A stretch of DNA of 64,000 bases from positions 40,906,527 through 40,970,526 of the forward strand of contig CM049308.1 in NCBI GenBank assembly GCA_026874595.1. Reading direction: 5' to 3'. The first letter of the stretch is position 1. Every line of letters begins with the position of its first letter. The DNA comes from Sipunculus nudus (lineage: Eukaryota > Annelida > Sipuncula > Golfingiida > Sipunculidae). This document shows, piece after piece, positions 59,735 to 64,000 of this stretch. Position numbers and translations under genes: made by a program. Under the pieces are notes generated by a model that had not been told where the DNA came from, did not search any database, and saw only the letters and a list, made by a program, of their open reading frames with translations.

Positions 59735-59985
59735 TGTTACGGATGTATGAGTTGTTTATCTACAAGCTGTTATTAAACAGAAGTATGGACAAATGGAAAA
59801 AAAACAAGTAACTTTAGGTGATTAATTGCTTATGTTGTGAAGGTTAAAAGTCACTTTTGCAAAATGCCCCTTGCAAAACTCTGGTTCATCTGTTCTGCCC
59901 TATGATGTCCTTGTTGAATGTGTTTGGATTATTTTGGCCCTCCCCCAGATGTTATAAACATATGTAAATCATCAAAACAAACAGC
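59735..59985 (+). repeat. Dispersed repeat family, copy 2
   Basis: Matches 56366-56605 (ATGTATGAGTTG, ACAAGCTGTTATTAAACA, AAAACTCTGGTTCATCTG, ATGATGTCCTTGTTGAATGT, GGATTATTTTGGCCCTCCC, ATGTTATAAACATA). The middle is diverged. Confidence 0.6.
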
Positions 59986-60607
59986 CAGTGTATGGTAGGG
60001 GTGATGTTTTCAGACCTATTTTGATAAACAGTTTTGTAAATTATATTTAATTCATACATGTCAGATATCGGAATAAGTCCCTTTAAGTGAACATTAATGA
60101 GAAATTGAATGGATTTGTTTCTGCACACCTGTCTACCTTGGAGAGGTCCACTGTTCTCCTGCACAAACACAGAATGCTTTTAGATCAGTGAAATTTATTC
60201 CCATTGCTCTGTTGGCTGCTGAAATAAATCACCTCGGCTAATGGGATATATATAAATAAACCAACGCATGATTATAAATAATTAATCTGTATTGTCACAA
60301 ACAGATTAAAGCTGCAAGATTAATTGGTGTACCGGGTGATGTATAGCATGTATTTTGGTTAAGCAATAACAGCTGTTTATCTAAAATAATTGTACATCAG
60401 GAAGAAAATATTAGTGACATTATAATAGCAATCACTACTGCCACAGCTTTGTCAGTTAGGACCTCATTCATTCACTATAACACTTTGCAGTTAATAAGGA
60501 GTTTTTAATTAATTTCTTATTCAACATTACTCAATTTACTTTGTGTCAGCTGCTGGATATAGGAACATTCAGTGCCTCTTGTAGTGGTTCATTCATGAAG
60601 GAAGCAC

Positions 60608-60651
60608 TAACCCCCCCCACACACACACACACATAAACACACACAAACATG
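60608..60651. repeat. (C)n(CA)n microsatellite
   Basis: A short C-run followed by interrupted CA repeats. Confidence 0.8.
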
Positions 60652-61009
60652 GTGAAATACCTCCATGGCTCACACACCTGAGGCTTTTCGGACCTACTCA
60701 TATTTTTTGAGATTGTGTAAATCTTAAAATTATATTCTATGTGATAGGGTTAATATGTAATTTAAAGAACTACAGGCAGTTTCCAGCATTTTCTTTATTA
60801 ATATGGCACCGTGCATTTTCTACAGAAAACAAACTAAAATTAATACACATGCTTAAATTGTTTGTGTCAATACAACTCGAGTCAGATACATCATTAAGTT
60901 TATATAAATTATTTTTCAATGTAAATCCTGCTTTGTCAAACCTTGGCAGCATCAAATCAAAGCTATTCACCTACCTTTCCTGTAGAATTTATATGATTTC
61001 TGACACTCT

Positions 61010-61700
61010 TGTTACGGGGTGACATGAAAGCGGACCAAACTCTCTCGCTAGTGAAGCTTGCTTTGCTAGCGAAGCAGTTGGTATGCCGGACTTGTGCGCC
61101 ACCGATCAGCCCAATATTTTCCCCTGATCAATTTGTCTTCGTAACAAAATGGGGGCTCGTCTGGGATGACGGTAAAACTTTGTGGCCCAGGGAATAAGCT
61201 CACAAAAGTGTGATTCCTGGGATAATTAGTTTTGTTCTGATAGCAGCACGCTCTTAAGAGGGGATGTGTTAGCGGGTGACATAAAATGCAGACTGAACTG
61301 TCTTGCTAGTGAAGCTTGCTTTGCTAGCAAAGCAGTTGGTTGGCTGGACTTGTGTGCCACTGTTATGGGTTTGAATCCTGGATAGGCCCAGTATTTTCAC
61401 CCTGATCAATTTTTCTTCATAACAAAATGGGGGCTCGTCCAACGTGACGGTAAAACTTTGTGGCCCAGGGAATAAGCTCACCAAAGTGTGACTCCTGGGA
61501 CAATTAGTTTTGTTCTGATAGCAGAACGCTTTTAAGAGGGGGTGTGTTACGTCGTGACACGAAAGCGGACTGAACTGTCTCACTAGTGAAGCTTGCTTTG
61601 CTAGCGAAGCGGTTGGTACGCCGGACTTGTGTGCCACCATTATGTGTTCGAATCCCGGATCGGCCCAATATTTTCCCCTGATCAATTTGTCTTCGTCACA
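61010..61700 (+). mobile_element. TRIM-like miniature LTR element, three LTRs, with tRNA-like boxes in the LTRs
   Basis: LTR1 61010-61146, LTR2 61267-61424 and LTR3 61545-61700 each begin TGTTA; LTR1 and LTR2 end TAACA (TCACA in LTR3). Two 120-bp internal regions separate them. Each starts AAA then TGGGGGCTCGTC: at 61150-61167 this is TGGGGGCTCGTCTGGGAT, one mismatch from the tRNA-Pro primer-binding site of gammaretroviruses; the copy at 61428 is more changed. Each ends with a purine tract (AAGAGGGGATG 61256-61266; AAGAGGGGGTG 61534-61544). CTCT flanks both outer ends (61006-61009 and 61701-61704). LTR2 and LTR3 contain an A-box-like TAGCGAAGCGG (61602) and, 43 bp on, B-box-like sequence (GGTTTGAATCC 61368-61378; TGTTCGAATCC 61645-61655); LTR1 has lost the B box. 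No protein is encoded. An alternative reading is a tandem SINE trimer. Confidence 0.7.
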
Positions 61701-61764
61701 CTCTGTTTACATATTACTTATCTGTAGGTGATTCCTGATCAGATAAGTTCGTATCACACCAATG

Positions 61765-61905
61765 TGATGGATGTATGAGCTTGTTTGTCAACAAACTGTT
61801 AGTAAACATGTTATGCCAATTTTGAAAAACAGGAAAGCCATCACCAAGTTTTGTGCAAATGTTGGTCACATAAAATTGCAGTTTTTGTGGCGCCACCTGC
61901 TCTTT
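61765..61905 (+). repeat. Dispersed repeat family, copy 3 (partial), plus palindrome
   Basis: GATGTATGAGCTTGTTTGTC, AACAAACTGTTAGTAAACAT and AAAACAGGAAAGCCATCACC match the first half of 56366-56605. It is followed by TGTGGCGCCACC (61887-61898), a one-base variant of the palindrome. Confidence 0.5.
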
Positions 61906-62574
61906 TTTAGGGGAAAAAACTAAATATTTTAGCCTCTTTCAGCTTAAAATATTTTATGATGAAATTGTTAAGCTGAATCATTTAATTTTTCACAAGAATT
62001 ATCCTAGGGTAGGGTTCTTTCAATTGTGTAAGAATAGAATGCATTCGTTGATTTTTGGTAGAGTCGTAGAAAGCTGAATTTATTCTTATGGCCAAGAGGG
62101 CTGCAATAGTCTACTTCTGCAAAACTGTTGTTTCAACTTCTGTAACAATGCACAAAAATGATTCCTAGGAGGCCTTTGTTTAAGTTTACTTAAATGCTTT
62201 TTGGCAGAATTATTTGACCTTTAATGATGAAATGACTGCATCTTTTTTTATTCTAAACAATTTTATAAAAAAAATGTCATGAATGTGTCAGCCTATTGTA
62301 GGCAAAGTTTTTCAGTATGTATAAACAGATTTACCAACAGGCCAAGATTGTGTCTGGATCTATTAGCTTTGGCAGACTGCCAACTATTTCAGATTTGGCA
62401 ACAGGTCAAGAGATCACTCAGTGCAGCAAGGTACAGGTCAAGAGTTCACTCAGTGCAGTAGCTGCAGCTAGCAATTTGCTCCAGTTCACTCAGGGCAACT
62501 GCCTGCCTGAGCTGAGCTTGGTCATCCCAGCGCTCCTGACTCAAGAGAAGTTTGATGTATTAGCCTGATATTTT
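61906..62574. other. No confirmed gene
   Basis: An 83-codon ATG frame (62317-62568) includes a short imperfect direct repeat (CAGGTCAAGAG.TCACTCAGT at about 62402 and 62435). It has no recognised domain; the codons are AT-neutral and it probably lies in an intron. Confidence 0.35.
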
Positions 62575-63140
62575 GACTTGTCCATGCATCTTTGATGGCT
62601 TTCTTATACACAAGACTGGTGTCGCCACCTACGGTGACTTTTGCACAGTGTATGTGTCCGCTTACTTCTCAGGAAGGATCTGATATTTCAGCCTGAAATT
62701 GTGCATATTTATACATATTGGGTAGCTTTGTGGTATACAAGACTGGTTGTGCCACCTACAATTTTTTTTGCACAGTGTATGTCCATGCTTATTTTTTTCA
62801 GGAGGGATTTGATATATCAGCCTGAAATTTAGCATGTGTAGACATCTCAGATAGCTTCTTCATATGCAAGACAGGTGGTGCGACCTACAATAATTTTTGC
62901 AGTGTATGCTCCTGCTTATTTCTCAGGAGTGATTTGACATATTAGCCTGAAATTATACATGTTAATACATATCTGGTAGTTTTGTTGTATACAAGACTTG
63001 TGGGGCCACATACAATTGTTTCATGCATCTGTTCACATAGCCGAAGAGTGTTTGAAGTATTTGCCTGAAATTTTGCATGTCCATACATCATTGATGGCTT
63101 TCTCATACACAACACTGGTGGTGCCACATACAATCATTTT
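62575..63140 (+). repeat. About 125-bp tandem repeat centred on GGTG.C.CCACC
   Basis: Five diverged units have palindrome remnants near 62622, 62742, 62868, 62995 and 63115. Each is followed by TACAAT..TTTTTGCACAGTGTATG, then CAGGA.(G)GATTTGATAT.TCAGCCTGAAATT.TGCATGT, and GATAGCTTTCT-like sequence. It is the same family as 33590-34130 (reverse) and related to the shorter units at 36880-38350. Confidence 0.7.
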
Positions 63141-63468
63141 TGTGTTGTGTGCACCAATGCCAGTATTTCAGCGGTGCATGTACTCCAGTTCAAAATGTTC
63201 AGTGCTTGCATTTTACATACACATGTCACACATGTACATAAAGAGTAAAAGTCCAGCAAGGAAGCATTGTACCTGATTTATTTCCCATTGCACAAGTACA
63301 CATTAGGCCTTGTTATAAAAGGTTCAAGGGATTACCTTTAGTCAGTAATGGTCAGATATCAAAATAGACCCCATTTAAACATTTTATGTTAGCCCTTCTC
63401 ACACACAAATACACACACCAATATATTTCATATATATGATAAAGTAAAAGCTATGTTTATCATTTCAG

Positions 63469-63554
63469 TCTTGCCAGCCTAGACCACTACAGCTTGAAGA
63501 GTTTTCTTGAATATGGCTGCCAAAATGTCTGATGTACTTGACACAATTATTGAG
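63469..63554 (+). CDS. Internal exon with a start codon, gene continuing beyond the window
   Basis: A pyrimidine-bearing acceptor (TTATCATTTCAG, ends 63468) and a consensus donor (GAG followed by GTATGT, exon end 63554) bound an 86-bp exon. ATG 63513-63515 opens 14 codons in phase 0, MAAKMSDVLDTIIE, with a second ATG (MSDV) in better context. The 44 bases before the ATG would be 5' UTR. The likely upstream exon ends at 58523; no further exon is recognised before 64000. I do not recognise the protein from 14 residues. Exon status is supported by both splice sites and the clean frame; gene identity is unknown. Confidence 0.5.
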
Positions 63555-63759
63555 GTATGTACATCCTTGTGTCTTCTTCTACATAAAGTGAGGATGTAGA
63601 TCAGTTCACGGCTGCAGCATGCCAGTGTGGGGATTTAAGGTTTATCTGAGACCAGTTATATAATTTTATTGCTGATGTATGGCTCCTCACAGAATTTGTA
63701 TAAGTGTTGATAAAGTTGTCACTGTCCTCTGCATTCCTTGGAACCTGATGTATGTATAT

Positions 63760-63870
63760 ATACAGTGGAACCTCCCTGTTATAGACACTGCATGGAATTT
63801 GGGTTTTGTCTGTATAAGACAGTGTTTGAGGTCTAGAGACCATTCTTGGCCTTCAGGCTGAGTTCCATCT
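63760..63870. repeat. Dispersed repeat (ACAGTGGAACCTCCCTGTTA)
   Basis: TATACAGTGGAACCTCCCTG then TTATAGACACTGC...GTCTGTATAAGACAGTGTTTGA reads like the end of a widespread MITE type with CAGTGGAACCTCC termini. The other end is not visible. Confidence 0.35.
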
Positions 63871-64000
63871 GCCGCCACCTTGGCCTCGGAAAGCTGTGAC
63901 TCAGATTTGGCCTCAAGCCTTCCAGCCTTAGCGACATGACCTGAAGCCTTCTCAATGTTTGACTCTTTTTGTATACATGCATTTGAGCTATAATTCAAAC

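Noticed and set aside
61320-61660. Functional tRNA genes
   Set aside because: A- and B-box-like stretches are spaced correctly but acceptor stems do not pair; they lie inside LTR-like repeats.
62317-62568. 83-codon ATG frame
   Set aside because: Contains a short imperfect direct repeat and has no domain; it lies in a probable intron.

Overview
The window looks like repeat-rich nuclear DNA of a marine invertebrate, most likely a mollusc or another lophotrochozoan. The reasons are AT-rich sequence with GT-AG introns, tRNA-derived SINEs, non-LTR and miniature LTR elements, a hAT element, and above all mosaic elements with tandem cores, GACG/GACA-type microsatellites and a terminal hairpin. Those last resemble the pearl / Helentron-associated elements known from bivalves. 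The species cannot be fixed by eye. No rRNA, genuine tRNA gene or CRISPR was found. Several long open frames begin only at GTG or TTG, which are not normal eukaryotic starts.

Layout. 0-5.3 kb: pearl-like tandem arrays, then a diverged nuclear-receptor-motif repeat. 5.5-7.3 kb: copy A of a segmental duplication plus a 27-bp minisatellite. 7.4-8.9 kb: decayed pearl-like repeats. 9.8-10.3 kb: a broken leucine-rich-repeat gene fragment. 10.3-14.7 kb: more repeat termini, a 148-bp tandem array and pearl copies. 14.9-16.5 kb: a non-autonomous hAT element with an 8-bp target duplication. 16.5-18.5 kb: copy B of the segmental duplication, carrying a SINE that copy A lacks. 19.7-24.6 kb: a 59-bp satellite with a higher-order repeat of about 1.22-1.26 kb. 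24.6-27.5 kb (minus): a large, disordered, internally repeated protein exon. 29.0-30.2 kb: a Helentron-like element. 33.2 kb: a SINE. 34.2-39.2 kb: a pearl-like element interrupted by another in reverse orientation. 41.2-42.7 kb (minus): a complete two-exon gene for a 185-residue basic protein. 43.5-43.9 kb: a GC-ended MITE. 48.5-49.4 kb: the 3' end of a LINE. 50.7 kb: a SINE. 58.1-58.5 and 63.47-63.55 kb (plus): a likely promoter/first exon and a start-codon exon of a gene leaving the window. 61.0-61.7 kb: a miniature LTR element with three LTRs. 62.6-63.1 kb: another palindrome-centred repeat.

Genes are sparse and independent, with no operon-like arrangement. The strongest novelty candidates are: (1) the TRIM-like element at 61.0-61.7 kb, whose LTRs carry tRNA-like A and B boxes; (2) the 12-bp palindrome GGTGGCGCCACC shared by otherwise different tandem families; (3) the nested insertion at 34.2-39.2 kb; (4) the 59-bp satellite that abuts the repeat-bearing gene.
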